Of a stretch of 64,000 nt of DNA, positions 34,533-44,180 are shown in pieces (position 1 is the first letter of the stretch; each line of letters begins with the position of its first letter). The position numbers and the translations under genes were made by a program. This stretch comes from Flectobacillus longus (GTDB taxonomy: Bacteria; Bacteroidota; Bacteroidia; Cytophagales; Spirosomataceae), in contig NZ_JASHIC010000016.1 in NCBI RefSeq assembly GCF_030056705.1, positions 1 through 64,000 of the forward strand, in the 5' to 3' direction. The notes under the pieces are model-generated. The model saw only the letters and a program-made list of their open reading frames with translations. It was not told where the DNA came from and ran no database searches.

Positions 34533-35252
34533 ATGAAAACTTCAAAGAAAACTCTATTCCTAAGTCTGTTAGGTCTAATGATATTTACCCTAACTAGCTG
34601 TTTTGTTCGTGTAGATGATGTTAACCCTCGTGGCTATGAAGTCGAACAAGAAGTTCGCATTCGTAATTTTGATGGTATTGATATGGGAAATGCTTTCAAA
34701 GTAAATGTAAGAGCAGGCAACACCTTTAGTGTTTTTGTTCGAGGTGACGAATACGATTTAAACGACCTCGATATTTATGTAAAAAATGGGGTATTAATGG
34801 CCAACTATCGTAACTATCGCAATCGTCGCTACCAAGTTACATTTGACATTGTTATGCCTTCGTTACGCTCATTTGAACTTTCGGGCGCGAGCACGGGTAA
34901 GGTATATGGTTTCGACGAAAGAGATATGTATGTGAATCTTTCGGGCTCTTCTTATTTAGACCTAAACTCCGACGCACAATATTTTACCTTTGATATTTCT
35001 GGTGCTTCTACGATGGATTTATTGGGAGATACCCAAAAAATCTCTGGAGGAATCTCTGGCTCATCATTAGTAAATGGTTTTGCCATGAGAAGTGAGGAAG
35101 TCTATTTAGATGTATCAGGTGCTAGTAAAGTAAGAGTAATGGCCTCTCGTTACCTCAATGTAATAGCATCAGGAGCGAGTTCCGTATATTTCAGAGGTAC
35201 ACCCGTCGTAGATGCAAAAACTTCGGAAGGAAGTGTAGTAAGACACGATTAA
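34533..35252 (+). CDS. Head-GIN domain lipoprotein (DUF2807)
   Basis: 239 residues. Lipoprotein signal with Cys23 (lipobox LTSC). The rest is a right-handed beta-helix-like GIN domain with repeated short Gly/Ser/Ala-rich strands (SFELSGASTGKV, VNLSGSSYLDL, FDISGASTMDL, LDVSGASKVRV). These DUF2807 proteins are widespread in Bacteroidota, probably attached to the outer membrane facing the periplasm or surface; the function is unknown. Single gene with its own terminator. Confidence 0.9.
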   Translation: MKTSKKTLFLSLLGLMIFTLTSCFVRVDDVNPRGYEVEQEVRIRNFDGIDMGNAFKVNVRAGNTFSVFVRGDEYDLNDLDIYVKNGVLMANYRNYRNRRYQVTFDIVMPSLRSFELSGASTGKVYGFDERDMYVNLSGSSYLDLNSDAQYFTFDISGASTMDLLGDTQKISGGISGSSLVNGFAMRSEEVYLDVSGASKVRVMASRYLNVIASGASSVYFRGTPVVDAKTSEGSVVRHD

Positions 35253-35290
35253 CATCTTCATTTGACAGTATATATTTGTGGCGATTTAAA

Positions 35291-35316
35291 GAAGGCGGGA
35301 TTTTCTCGCCTTTTTT
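35291..35316 (+). terminator. Terminator after the GIN-domain gene
   Basis: A GAAGGCG stem (35291-35297) pairs with CGCCTTT around a short AT-rich loop, followed by a T tract. Short stem but well placed, 39 bases after the stop. Confidence 0.7.
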
Positions 35317-35422
35317 CTTTGCTGATATAAGTAATAAAACTTTTGAATTAACTTTGAACAGAGGTGGAAAGCATATTTAAAGATACCTTTTCACCTTGAC
35401 CTTTTGCATAAAACTACCTAAT

Positions 35423-35824
35423 ATGAATCAATACATAGCCCATATTGCTATCGTGGTAGATGACTACGATCAAGCTATTGAATTTTATACCCAAAAATTA
35501 AAATTTGACTTAATCGAGGACACCTTTATGAGTCCAGAAAAACGTTGGGTATTAGTAAAGCCTAAAGGAGCTCAAGAATGTGCAATCTTACTGGCCAAAG
35601 CTGCCAATGACGAGCAAAAAAGTAGAGTTGGTAACCAAACAGGAGGGCGTGTATTTATGTTTTTATATACAGATGATTTTGTGAGAGATTATCAAAACTT
35701 ATTGATAAATAATATCAATATTGTTCGAGAGCCCAAAGAGGAACTATATGGAACAGTGGCAGTTTTCGAAGATTTGTATGGTAATCTTTGGGATTTAATT
35801 CAACCTAAAAATAAAGTAGACTAA
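35423..35824 (+). CDS. VOC (glyoxalase/bleomycin-resistance) family protein
   Basis: 133 residues from the ATG at 35423, giving MNQYIAHIAIVVDDYDQAIE, the usual VOC opening; a frame start nine codons upstream looks spurious. Two beta-alpha-beta-beta-beta modules with possible metal ligands His7 and a C-terminal Glu (GTVAVFEDLYGNLWDLIQP). Metal-dependent isomerases, dioxygenases and binding proteins share this fold, so no substrate is assigned. Single gene. Confidence 0.85.
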   Translation: MNQYIAHIAIVVDDYDQAIEFYTQKLKFDLIEDTFMSPEKRWVLVKPKGAQECAILLAKAANDEQKSRVGNQTGGRVFMFLYTDDFVRDYQNLLINNINIVREPKEELYGTVAVFEDLYGNLWDLIQPKNKVD

Positions 35825-36175
35825 AATATTAACCATCAAGTATCTATTTAAAGCCTACAACTAAATACACAAGCAATCTTGTTACTACTAAATCTTAATA
35901 TAGGTAATAAGGAATTATTATCTAGCATTACAAAAAACATATACTACTGAAAATCAAACAATTATACAATTTTGTAATTTTTAATATACCATCTATTTAT
36001 TTTATCCGATTACTTATATTTTATTTTTTAATAAAAATCACGTAAGTTGCGATGCAAAAAGTATTCTTGGTATTATCCCTTTATGCTTTTTGCCAAATTA
36101 ATAAGACCTTCCCAAGATTAACTCTAGAAGTTACCATATCTTTTAGCCAATTTAAAAGAATAATTCACCTAATTC
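35825..36175. other. 351-bp AT-rich intergenic region
   Basis: Precedes the LytTR regulator. It holds an 8-bp inverted repeat GCAAAAAG/CTTTTTGC (about 36054-36092) with a long loop, and no gene. Autoregulatory LytTR sites could be here but no direct-repeat pair was recognised. Confidence 0.4.
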
Positions 36176-36895
36176 ATGACAATTTATCGATGTGTCATTT
36201 TAGAAGACGATGACATCGCTCAGAAAATTTTAGAAACTAATATCAAAAGGTTACCACATCTTGAAATCGTTCAAGTTTTTAGTAATCCAATCGAAGCCAT
36301 TCCTTTGTTACATCAAGGAAGGGTAGATATTCTATTTTCTGATGTTGAAATGCCCGAAATTTCTGGATTAGATTTGATTAAAACACTCGAAGCTCCTCCT
36401 CAAATTATTCTTACTACGAGCCACTCCGATTATTCGATGGAAGCATTCGACGTAGGAGTAACAGATTATCTGCTCAAGCCCTTCAGTTTTGAGCGATTTT
36501 TAAAAGCTGTTAATAGAGCTATCGATACTATTAATATCAAGAATAAAGCGTCACAAAAGCCAGTTGTTCAGGAAGAGCAAATTATCTTTTTAAAAGCAGG
36601 AAGAGAGTCTTTAAAATTCTTTGTGAATGATATTCAATATATCGAGGCATTAGGAGCTTATACGCGTGTTTTTAGTAAAGAAAAGCCTGTATTGATTAGT
36701 GAGTCTATCTCTGATTTACAAATAAAGCTTCAGCCTCTTAATTTTATTCGTGTTCATAAGTCATATCTTGTTCCAAGATTTAAAGTAACAGGAATTTCGT
36801 CGAGACATGTAATTCTAGATAAGTTAAAAATTCCTTTGGGAGTATCTTATCGTGAAACAATCGAAAAACTTTTTGAAGAAAAATCTGGTTCATAA
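36176..36895 (+). CDS. LytTR-family response regulator
   Basis: 239 residues: a receiver domain (1-120) with acidic pocket Glu10-Asp11-Asp12, phospho-acceptor Asp56 (LFSDVEMP) and Lys in LLKPFSF, followed by a LytTR DNA-binding domain (about 135-236) with FLKAGRESLKF and FIRVHKSYLV. Activated by phosphorylation, it would bind direct repeats in promoters. No histidine kinase is adjacent, so the partner is elsewhere. It is followed by a terminator and is convergent with accC. Confidence 0.93.
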   Translation: MTIYRCVILEDDDIAQKILETNIKRLPHLEIVQVFSNPIEAIPLLHQGRVDILFSDVEMPEISGLDLIKTLEAPPQIILTTSHSDYSMEAFDVGVTDYLLKPFSFERFLKAVNRAIDTINIKNKASQKPVVQEEQIIFLKAGRESLKFFVNDIQYIEALGAYTRVFSKEKPVLISESISDLQIKLQPLNFIRVHKSYLVPRFKVTGISSRHVILDKLKIPLGVSYRETIEKLFEEKSGS

Positions 36896-36930
36896 AAAAG
36901 GGGCTTTTGCAAATGCAAAGCCCCTTTTTA
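36894..36930. terminator. Terminator between LytTR gene and accC
   Basis: A stem of AAAAAGGGGCTTT type with GCAAAGCCCCTTTTT (one bulged base), T-run on the plus strand and A-run on the left, so it can act on both strands. Confidence 0.85.
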
Positions 36931-36951
36931 TTATTCTATTTTGCTATATTA

Positions 36952-38295
36952 CTACAAGCTTTTCAAATCAAAATTCTCCATAAAAGCAGTTGTAAATTGA
37001 CCTGATTTGAAGCGTTCGTCATCCATCAATTTAATGTGGAATGGAATCGTAGTTTTGATACCATCGATTACGAACTCTTGCAAAGCACGCTTCATACGCA
37101 ACAATACCTCTTCACGGCTCTGACCTGAAACAATTACTTTCGCAATCATTGAGTCATAGTTTGGTGGAATTGTATAGCCTGCATACACATGGCTGTCGAT
37201 ACGTACTCCGTGACCACCTGGCAAGTGCAAATTTGTAATTTTACCTGGCGATGGGCGGAAGCCGTTTGCTGGATCTTCAGCATTGATACGACACTCTAAT
37301 GCATACAATTTTGGGGTATAATTTTGACCCGAAATTGCTACACCAGCAGCTACTTTGATTTGTTCTTTGATAAGGTCAAAATCGGTTACCTCTTCAGTAA
37401 TCGGGTGTTCTACTTGGATACGAGTATTCATTTCCATAAAGTAGAAATCGCCATGCTTGTCTACCAAGAACTCAACAGTACCTGCTCCTTCATATTTAAT
37501 AGCAGAAGCACCTTTGATAGCAGCCTCACCCATTTTCTCACGAAGTTCTGGAGTAAGCGCTGGTGAAGGAGTTTCTTCACAAAGTTTTTGGTGACGACGC
37601 TGAATAGAACAATCACGTTCAGAAAGGTGACACACTTTACCAAATTGGTCACCAACCACCTGAATTTCGATGTGACGTGGTTCTTCTACATATTTTTCCA
37701 TGTAGATACCATCATTACCGAAAGCATTTGCCGCTTCCATTTTGGCATCATTCCATAGCTTTTCAAATTCGTCTTCATGACGGATGATACGCATACCACG
37801 ACCACCACCACCAGCCGTAGCTTTGATGATAACAGGGTAAACAATATCTTTTGCAATACGCTTAGCATCCTCTACGGTATCAATCAAGCCTTCTGAACCT
37901 GGAATTACAGGTACGCCAGCGATTTTCATAGTAGCTTTTGCTGTAGCTTTGTCACCCATCAAATTGATTTGTTCGGCAGTAGCACCAATAAATTTGATAC
38001 CATATTCAGAACAAATACGAGAGAACTCAGCATTTTCTGACAAGAAACCATACCCTGGGTGGATTGCATCTGCGCCAGTAACTTCGGCAGCTGAAATAAT
38101 CGCAGGGATGTTCAAATACGACTGACGGCTTGGCGGTGGGCCAATACACACAGCTTCGTCAGCAAATTTTACGTGAAGGCTTTCACGGTCAGCAGTAGAA
38201 TAAATTGCTACCGTTTTGATGCCCATTTCCTTACATGTTCTAATGATACGGAGGGCAATTTCACCTCTGTTGGCGATAAGTATTTTCTTAAACAT
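36952..38295 (-). CDS. accC: Acetyl-CoA carboxylase, biotin carboxylase subunit
   Basis: 447 residues, ATP-grasp enzyme. The start [17 protein letters not shown], the glycine loop GGGGRGMR and the catalytic segment [16 protein letters not shown] are all present. It carboxylates the biotin carried by AccB, the first step in malonyl-CoA formation for fatty-acid synthesis. Cytoplasmic. It lies 139 bp downstream of accB on the same strand; efp is upstream of accB. Length is normal. Confidence 0.97.
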   Translation of the reverse strand: MFKKILIANRGEIALRIIRTCKEMGIKTVAIYSTADRESLHVKFADEAVCIGPPPSRQSYLNIPAIISAAEVTGADAIHPGYGFLSENAEFSRICSEYGIKFIGATAEQINLMGDKATAKATMKIAGVPVIPGSEGLIDTVEDAKRIAKDIVYPVIIKATAGGGGRGMRIIRHEDEFEKLWNDAKMEAANAFGNDGIYMEKYVEEPRHIEIQVVGDQFGKVCHLSERDCSIQRRHQKLCEETPSPALTPELREKMGEAAIKGASAIKYEGAGTVEFLVDKHGDFYFMEMNTRIQVEHPITEEVTDFDLIKEQIKVAAGVAISGQNYTPKLYALECRINAEDPANGFRPSPGKITNLHLPGGHGVRIDSHVYAGYTIPPNYDSMIAKVIVSGQSREEVLLRMKRALQEFVIDGIKTTIPFHIKLMDDERFKSGQFTTAFMENFDLKSL

Positions 38296-38434
38296 TCTTT
38301 AGCTTTAGTTATAAACTCAACCAAACAATCTCTATCGGCATTTAACTGGTACTATTAACCAATTAATAGTATTGAGTGTTTTTGACTTATTGAAAAATAA
38401 AACCAAATAGATGGGGTAATTCAATAAGAGTGGC

Positions 38435-38902
38435 TTATTGTTCAACTACGAAAAGAGGTTGATCAAACTCAACTGGAGTTGCGTTTTCTACTAATACCTC
38501 AACGATACGACCAGATACCTCTGATTCGATTTCGTTAAATAATTTCATAGCTTCGATGATACAAACTGGCTTACCTTTTGATACCTCTGAACCAATTTCA
38601 ACGAATGATGGAGTGTCTGGACTAGAAGAACGGTAGAATGTACCAATCATTGGAGATTTGATAGTCACACGGTTAGAAGCTACCGCTGGAGCTGCTGCTG
38701 GAGTTGCAGGTGCTGCTGGTGCTGCCGCCACTGGAGCTGCTGCTACTGCCACTGGAGCAGGAGCGGCTACAACTTGTTGTACCACTGGTGCTTGACCATA
38801 ACGCTTTACTGAAAGTTTCAACTCAGAAGTTTCGATGTTTACCTCATCAAGAGTTGATTGAGCAATAAAATCTAATAGCTTTTGGATTTCTTTATTTTCC
38901 AT
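38435..38902 (-). CDS. accB: Biotin carboxyl carrier protein of acetyl-CoA carboxylase
   Basis: 155 residues. An N-terminal helical region, a 35-residue Ala/Pro/Val-rich flexible linker (about 38-75), and a C-terminal biotinyl domain with the acceptor Lys120 in EAMKLFNE. The swinging domain moves carboxybiotin between AccC and the carboxyltransferase. Followed by accC. The upstream efp gene is 223 bp away. Confidence 0.97.
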   Translation of the reverse strand: MENKEIQKLLDFIAQSTLDEVNIETSELKLSVKRYGQAPVVQQVVAAPAPVAVAAAPVAAAPAAPATPAAAPAVASNRVTIKSPMIGTFYRSSSPDTPSFVEIGSEVSKGKPVCIIEAMKLFNEIESEVSGRIVEVLVENATPVEFDQPLFVVEQ

Positions 38903-39125
38903 TGGAGGTTGGTGTTACAATGTCTAATTGATAAATTTTACGTATAAGGGAATTTCAGATAAGTAATTGTTTTCAAGAATACATCTCACAAAAATTAAGG
39001 CCGAAAAAGGACAACGTCCTATAAATTCAGGACTAAAGATACAGTAAATATAAGTATTTTTAGTTGAGCCAGTAAAATCTTGAGGAGTAAAACTTTATTG
39101 AAAATCAATTACTTATCGCAGGGTA

Positions 39126-39689
39126 TTATTTTACACGTTCTACGTATTCGTAAGTACGAGTATCTACCTTGATTTTCTCATCGTTTTGGATGAATAACGG
39201 TACAGTAATCGTTGCACCAGTTTCAACAGTAGCAGGTTTTTTAGGAGAGTTGGCTGTGTCACCTTTAATACCTGGTTCGGTATAAGTAACAACAAGCTCC
39301 ACAAATAGAGGCATTTCGCAAGAAATAGGTTGTTCTGTTTCAGCATTGATTAAGATTTCAACCAATTGCCCCTCTTTCATGAGGTCAGCACCTTCAACCA
39401 TTTCTTTGTTCAATGTTACTTGTTCAAAGTTTTCGTTATCCATGAAAGTATAACCAAACTCCTCTTCATACAAGTATTGGAAAGAACGACGCTCTACACG
39501 TACCGGGAAAATTGCTACCCCTGAGTTGAACGTGTTATCGATTACCTTACCTGAAGTCAATGATTTCAATTTTGTTCTTACAAAAGCAGGGCCTTTGCCT
39601 GGCTTTACGTGTAAAAACTCAACAACTGAAAAAAGATCGTTGTTAAATTTGATTACTAGTCCGTTTCTGATGTCTGCAGTAGTTGCCAT
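39126..39689 (-). CDS. efp: Elongation factor P
   Basis: 187 residues with the three-beta-barrel EF-P architecture. The modified loop KPGKGPAFVRTK at about 32-43 includes the conserved Lys whose side chain enters the ribosomal peptidyl-transferase centre (Lys32 or Lys34). It relieves stalling at polyproline stretches. Located between fabH and accB on the same strand but separated from fabH by 194 bp that include fabH's terminator sequence, and with a -7-like box at 39794. Confidence 0.97.
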   Translation of the reverse strand: MATTADIRNGLVIKFNNDLFSVVEFLHVKPGKGPAFVRTKLKSLTSGKVIDNTFNSGVAIFPVRVERRSFQYLYEEEFGYTFMDNENFEQVTLNKEMVEGADLMKEGQLVEILINAETEQPISCEMPLFVELVVTYTEPGIKGDTANSPKKPATVETGATITVPLFIQNDEKIKVDTRTYEYVERVK

Positions 39690-39786
39690 TTTTTCAATTA
39701 TTTAGAAAACAAGAAATACCATAAGCAATTTTGCTTTCTGAACACTAAATAGTTACAAATTTGATAATTACAAAAATTTGAATGTG

Positions 39787-39794
39787 CAAAATTA
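39787..39794 (-). promoter_or_regulatory. -7 box of efp
   Basis: TAATTTTG followed by C on the minus strand, 98 bp before the start codon and just past the fabH terminator. The -33 box is not evident. Confidence 0.45.
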
Positions 39795-39824
39795 CAAAAA
39801 TGTTCTCTGAACTTAGCACAAAAA

Positions 39825-39877
39825 AAAACAGTAAACTACCCAGTTTAATGAAATTTAGCTAGGAAGTTTACTGTTTT
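39825..39877 (-). terminator. Terminator of the DUF177-rpmF-plsX-fabH unit
   Basis: A 13-bp stem (39825-39837 with 39865-39877) followed on the minus strand by eight Ts. It lies six bases past the fabH stop and separates the unit from efp. Confidence 0.8.
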
Positions 39878-39883
39878 GATACT

Positions 39884-40873
39884 TTAGTACGCCCATTTGA
39901 GGTAAACACTCCCCCAAGTAAAGCCTCCACCAAATGCGGCAAGGATCAGATTATCACCTTTTTTAAGCTGACTTTCATAGTCCCACAAACATAGGGGAAT
40001 AGTAGCGGCAGTGGTATTTCCGTACTTATGAATATTGAGCATTACTTTTTCAGGACCAACACCCATTCGGTTGGCAGTAGCGTCAATAATTCGTTTATTA
40101 GCCTGATGCGGTACCAAAAAGGCTACATCATCGCCCGAAAGATTATTACGCTCCATGATTTCAGCCGAAACATCTGCCATACGAGTTACAGCAAACTTAA
40201 ATACAGCTTGTCCTTCTTGGTGAATATGATGCCACTTATTATCAATCGTTTCATGTGTTGGAGGATATGCACTACCCCCACCTTTCTGAATCAAGTGATT
40301 AGCCCCTGATCCATCTGATTTTAAGATAAAATCCTGAAGACCTAAACCATCAGTGCTAGGCTCAAGCAATACAGCGCCAGCGCCATCGCCAAACAAAACG
40401 CAAGTAGAGCGATCGGTATAATCAACAATAGCTGACATTTTATCGGCACCTACTACTATTACTTTCTTATAGCGACCTGATTCGATAAACATAGCACCCG
40501 TTACTAAGGCATTCAAAAAGCCTGAGCAAGCCGCTGCAATGTCATAGGAAGCATTGAAAGAAATGCCTACTTTATCACAAATCAAATTTGCAGTTGATGG
40601 AAAAAAATGATCAGGAGTTACTGTAGCACAAATCAACAAATCTACCTCTTCAGGCTTTGTATTGGTTTTTTCCAATAATTTTTTTACAGCTTCAGCTCCC
40701 ATAACCGAAGTACCTTGGCCTTCGCCACGCAAAATACGGCGTTCTTTAATACCCGTACGGGAGATTATCCATTCATCTGTGGTATCAACAATTTTTGCTA
40801 AGTCAGCGTTAGTTAATACTTCCTCTGGCACATATCCCTGAACACCTGTAATTGCTGCAATGATCTTTGTCAT
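39884..40873 (-). CDS. fabH: 3-oxoacyl-ACP synthase III (KAS III)
   Basis: 329 residues from the ATG at 40873 ([20 protein letters not shown]); the frame extends 27 codons upstream with an atypical leader. The catalytic triad is Cys116 (AAACSGF), His256 (VPHQANKR) and Asn286 (KYGNTTAAT). It condenses acetyl-CoA or a short branched acyl-CoA with malonyl-ACP to start fatty-acid synthesis. It follows plsX with 84 bp between. Cytoplasmic. Confidence 0.96.
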   Translation of the reverse strand: MTKIIAAITGVQGYVPEEVLTNADLAKIVDTTDEWIISRTGIKERRILRGEGQGTSVMGAEAVKKLLEKTNTKPEEVDLLICATVTPDHFFPSTANLICDKVGISFNASYDIAAACSGFLNALVTGAMFIESGRYKKVIVVGADKMSAIVDYTDRSTCVLFGDGAGAVLLEPSTDGLGLQDFILKSDGSGANHLIQKGGGSAYPPTHETIDNKWHHIHQEGQAVFKFAVTRMADVSAEIMERNNLSGDDVAFLVPHQANKRIIDATANRMGVGPEKVMLNIHKYGNTTAATIPLCLWDYESQLKKGDNLILAAFGGGFTWGSVYLKWAY

Positions 40874-40957
40874 GTTCAATAATATAAATAGTGCCCTGCG
40901 AACCAGCATTATGTGTGGTGTATTCAAACGCCACACGGTAGTTGGCAGGAGCACTCC

Positions 40958-41899
40958 CTATGCACTCAGTGCTTCTTTGATCTTTTCTGTAACTTTAGAT
41001 TCTACGATTTTAGTAGAAAGATGAATCATATTTTTAATAGCTTTTGCCGATGAAGCACCATGTGCAATGATAACATTGCCATTTACTCCAACGATTGGAC
41101 TACCTCCTACGGCTTCATAATTAGTTTTGTCAAGGAAATTGGTTTCAACACCTTGATCTTTCATGATACCATATAATGATTCACCCATTTTTAAAAGGAT
41201 ATTTCCAGTAAAGCCATCTGTTACAATCACATCGGCTTTTCCTTTAAAGAAATCTTTTCCTTCGATATTACCAATGAAGTTCATTTTTGTATTTTCCTTC
41301 ATTAGTTTATGGGCTTGTTGAGCAATGACAGAACCTTTTTCAGCTTCTTCTCCAATGTTCATCAATCCTACTTTGGGATTTTCCTCCCCTGTTGTTGCTT
41401 GGTAATAAATAGAACCTAACAAACCGAATTGCTCAAGCATTTCTGGCTTCACATCGGCATTGGCACCAATGTCCACCATTACGGCCATTTTGCCGTTGGT
41501 CTGTGGTGCAAAGCCTGCGATTGCAGGACGCTGAACACCCTCAATTGCTTTTATCGAGAAAAGTGACCCAACCATCATGGCGCCAGTATTACCTGCCGAG
41601 CCAAATGAATCGATTTCACCTGTCTTTAAAAGTTTAAACCCAACTCCGATACTGGAATTGGGTTTAGCTTGTAAGGCTTTTACAGGATGCTCACCCATTT
41701 CAATTGTTTCGTTAGCCTCAACAATTTTAATGTTTGATCCCGTATAATTTTGTTTATCAAGAACTGCTTGAATTGCCTCAGTTTGACCAATCAATACGAT
41801 TGTCACTCCTTCGGGCAACTCATTAGCTGCTAATACTGCTCCTTCAACTATGGCTTGCGGGGCGAAGTCGCCGCCCATTGCATCAACTCCTATATTCAT
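40958..41899 (-). CDS. plsX: Phosphate acyltransferase PlsX
   Basis: 313 residues opening with MNIGVDAMGGDFAPQAIVEG, the PlsX signature. It converts acyl-ACP to acyl-phosphate, which PlsY uses to start phospholipid synthesis; peripheral membrane. Between rpmF and fabH, the conserved order in many bacteria. A TATTTTTG box at 41940-41933 could be an additional promoter within the unit. Confidence 0.97.
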   Translation of the reverse strand: MNIGVDAMGGDFAPQAIVEGAVLAANELPEGVTIVLIGQTEAIQAVLDKQNYTGSNIKIVEANETIEMGEHPVKALQAKPNSSIGVGFKLLKTGEIDSFGSAGNTGAMMVGSLFSIKAIEGVQRPAIAGFAPQTNGKMAVMVDIGANADVKPEMLEQFGLLGSIYYQATTGEENPKVGLMNIGEEAEKGSVIAQQAHKLMKENTKMNFIGNIEGKDFFKGKADVIVTDGFTGNILLKMGESLYGIMKDQGVETNFLDKTNYEAVGGSPIVGVNGNVIIAHGASSAKAIKNMIHLSTKIVESKVTEKIKEALSA

Positions 41900-41932
41900 T
41901 GGTTATTTTTGTTTACGCAAAATTGGTAACTG

Positions 41933-41940
41933 CAAAAATA
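41933..41940 (-). promoter_or_regulatory. Possible internal promoter before plsX
   Basis: TATTTTTG followed by C on the minus strand, 34 bp before the plsX start, in the 164-bp rpmF-plsX gap. No -33 match. Confidence 0.35.
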
Positions 41941-42063
41941 GCATTTTAAGAAGTTGAAAACAGTATTTTTTTGTGTTTTTTATATATTAAAAAACACATT
42001 TATCAGCTATACCTCTGATAATCAGAAACTTTAGCCTATTTAATACCTAAAATATTGTATCAA

Positions 42064-42258
42064 TTACGCTTGTGCAGCATAACCTTCTACTACCATTTTA
42101 CCTTTGTAGTAAAGGTTACCTTCGAATACGTGTGCACGGTGACGCAAGTGAATTTCGCCAGTAGTTGGGTCTACAGTGATTGCTTTTGGAGTAGCAAAAT
42201 CATGTGAACGTCTCTTATCTCTGCGAGTTGTCGAATGTCTTCGTTTAGGATGTGCCAT
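42064..42258 (-). CDS. rpmF: Ribosomal protein bL32
   Basis: 64 residues starting [20 protein letters not shown], highly basic, as in bL32 of the large ribosomal subunit. It contains no cysteine, so it belongs to the zinc-free form. It lies 64 bp downstream of the DUF177 gene, a widely conserved pair, and precedes plsX. Confidence 0.97.
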   Translation of the reverse strand: MAHPKRRHSTTRRDKRRSHDFATPKAITVDPTTGEIHLRHRAHVFEGNLYYKGKMVVEGYAAQA

Positions 42259-42322
42259 TTTCTTATTTCCGTTATTTTGTTACGTTGTTACTTAACTTAT
42301 GTACGAGCTTCTTGCTCTAAAA

Positions 42323-42967
42323 TTAATTTTGATTATTTTTCAAATTCTTTAATATAGCCCAACGTGGATCTATTGGTGCTTCTGGGTCATCTTCGGGGCT
42401 TTCTTCCTCCTCCTCTTCATATTCTTCTTCTTCTTCATCCTCGTCGTCGTCATCTCCGCCTTCAGTGGTATAAACAAACTCTCCTTCTTCATCTTCCCAA
42501 AGCAAGTCATCGTCGTCCCAGTCTTCCTCATCGTCCCCCTCTACTTCTTCTTGTTCAAATTTGGGGTGCAATCTCTTAATCGGAATTTCCAGAAATATGA
42601 AGTCAAATATATCTTGTGCTACATTAATCTGTTGTACATGACGGTCGATTAACATCAGTTCATCCGTGACTTCTTCAGTACGATCAGCAAACTTCAGAAT
42701 CATTTTTTTTGTGATGCTAATAGGGTACTCAAACTGCTCAAGACTTCTATCACAAGTTAATTCTACGACTGCTTCAATTTCATAAAGTAACTGAATCATC
42801 GTTTCTGATTTGTCTAAATTTACTTTTGCTTTGAAGTTTCCTTTTCCGATTTCATCTTGTTCGTACTCAGCAAAAAACTGACTATCGCCCTCAAACTCAT
42901 GCACATACTGCTTGTTTTCAAGGCGAAAGATATCAATCTTATAATTTGCTAAATAATTCTTTTTCAA
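42323..42967 (-). CDS. DUF177 (YceD) family protein
   Basis: 214 residues. The YceD/DUF177 core (about 20-140) includes VELTCDRSLEQFEYPI and the conserved IDRHVQQINVAQDIFDFIFL segment. The C-terminal ~65 residues are extremely acidic, with runs of Glu and Asp ending in PIDPRWAILKNL. DUF177 proteins are encoded before rpmF and are needed in plants and bacteria for 23S rRNA accumulation. The long acidic stretch is typical for this lineage. First gene of the unit. Confidence 0.9.
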   Translation of the reverse strand: MKKNYLANYKIDIFRLENKQYVHEFEGDSQFFAEYEQDEIGKGNFKAKVNLDKSETMIQLLYEIEAVVELTCDRSLEQFEYPISITKKMILKFADRTEEVTDELMLIDRHVQQINVAQDIFDFIFLEIPIKRLHPKFEQEEVEGDDEEDWDDDDLLWEDEEGEFVYTTEGGDDDDEDEEEEEYEEEEEESPEDDPEAPIDPRWAILKNLKNNQN

Positions 42968-43089
42968 GGCTTTTAATCAAATAAAGGTCTGTAAAACAGA
43001 CTTGGTTTGGATACTCTACACAACTATGTATTTTGTATTGCACACATGCTTTTAAGCTAACCTAAAGCTAGGTTATCCAGAAAAGACTG

Positions 43090-43097
43090 CAAAATTA
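43090..43097 (-). promoter_or_regulatory. -7 box of the DUF177-rpmF-plsX-fabH unit
   Basis: TAATTTTG followed by C on the minus strand. 123 bp before the start codon. Confidence 0.45.
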
Positions 43098-43232
43098 GGT
43101 ACTTTTTTTGAAAATGACAACAATTCGAAGCAATACTTTTGAGAAAAAGATTTTTTATTAATTCTCAGGCAATGAACCACTTACTACACCAATAGGTTTG
43201 GCAGTATTTAGTCTACTATCAAAACAAGAGAG

Positions 43233-43263
43233 TTTGAAGGAGGCTCAATTTTTACGAACTTTG
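43233..43263 (+). promoter_or_regulatory. Promoter of the PAP2 gene, nearly leaderless
   Basis: TTTG (43233-43236), a 19-bp spacer and GAACTTTG (43256-43263), one base off TAnnTTTG. The start codon follows only five bases after the -7 element, so the transcript would have almost no leader. Confidence 0.55.
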
Positions 43264-43268
43264 TAGTT

Positions 43269-43922
43269 ATGAAAAATCTTTTGAAAAATAATCTCTCTTT
43301 TTTTATTCCTTTTATCCTTGTGTGGTTTGTGAGTCTGGTGTGGGTTTTAGAAACGCCCAAGTTAGACCAAATGATTTGGATTAATACCCATCGAACTTTA
43401 TGGACCGACTCTTTTTTTTGGTGGGCGACCCAGTTGGGGGAAGGATGGTTTTTCGCTATTACGATTATTATTTGGCTATTATTAAGATACAAGTATGCAA
43501 TAATCGGCACTATCGCTTTTGCTATTAGTACAATTATTTCACAAGGTTTAAAGTTTTCGTTTCAAACCTTACGACCTAGTGAGTTTTTTAAAGATATATC
43601 ATACCCTTGGAAATATGTAAATGGTGTTGAACTCCATGGCTTTAATAGTTTTCCTTCAGGTCATACAACTAGTGCATTTTGTGTATTTACTCTTTGGGTG
43701 TTTTTTTCTAAGAAATCTGCCCTGAGTCCCGTTTTTCTTGGATTAGCACTCCTTGCTGCTTATTCTAGGCCATATCTTTTTCAACACTTTCCTGAAGACT
43801 TATTAGGGGGGGCTGTCGTCGGAATAATAAGTGCTATATTATCTGTTGAAATCTATCAAAAATATTTTGGTAATAAATATCCTCAATTAAGTCGAAAAGG
43901 GTTATTGACAGGTAGTAATTGA
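43269..43922 (+). CDS. PAP2-family membrane phosphatase
   Basis: 217 residues with about six membrane helices and the three PAP2 motifs: K-x6-RP (KFSFQTLRP), PSGH (SFPSGHTTSAF) and SR-x5-H-x3-D (SRPYLFQHFPED). The family removes phosphate from lipid phosphates such as undecaprenyl pyrophosphate or phosphatidic acid at the membrane. It precedes PBP1A on the same strand by 258 bp; a role in recycling the peptidoglycan carrier lipid would fit, but this is inference. Confidence 0.9.
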   Translation: MKNLLKNNLSFFIPFILVWFVSLVWVLETPKLDQMIWINTHRTLWTDSFFWWATQLGEGWFFAITIIIWLLLRYKYAIIGTIAFAISTIISQGLKFSFQTLRPSEFFKDISYPWKYVNGVELHGFNSFPSGHTTSAFCVFTLWVFFSKKSALSPVFLGLALLAAYSRPYLFQHFPEDLLGGAVVGIISAILSVEIYQKYFGNKYPQLSRKGLLTGSN

Positions 43923-44180
43923 TATGCTCCGAAAATATTAAAATATTTTTGGGTATCAAAAATTATCCATTTACTCAATAATTATGATAGACTCGAATAC
44001 TTTTCTGGTAAATCAAGCGTATATGTATTAAATTTTTAAATTTGTAAAAGAGAAACTCCCTAATTGCAGATGTTAGATGGCAGATTTTGGAAATAACATT
44101 GAATATACCCAAATACATCAACGCTCTTACATCAAAACTTTTTAAACCCTATAAACGACTCAAGTCATAACTATAAACTC

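Larger units (their letters stand above)
42968..43268. promoter_or_regulatory. 301-bp divergent promoter region
   Basis: Serves DUF177 (minus, -7 box TAATTTTG at 43097-43090) and the PAP2 gene (plus, -33/-7 pair at 43233-43263). No other structure noted. Confidence 0.5.

Noticed and set aside
42364-42579. Leu/Pro/His-rich frame opposite the DUF177 gene
   Set aside because: It is the complement of the Glu/Asp-rich tail of DUF177. The composition explains the open frame.
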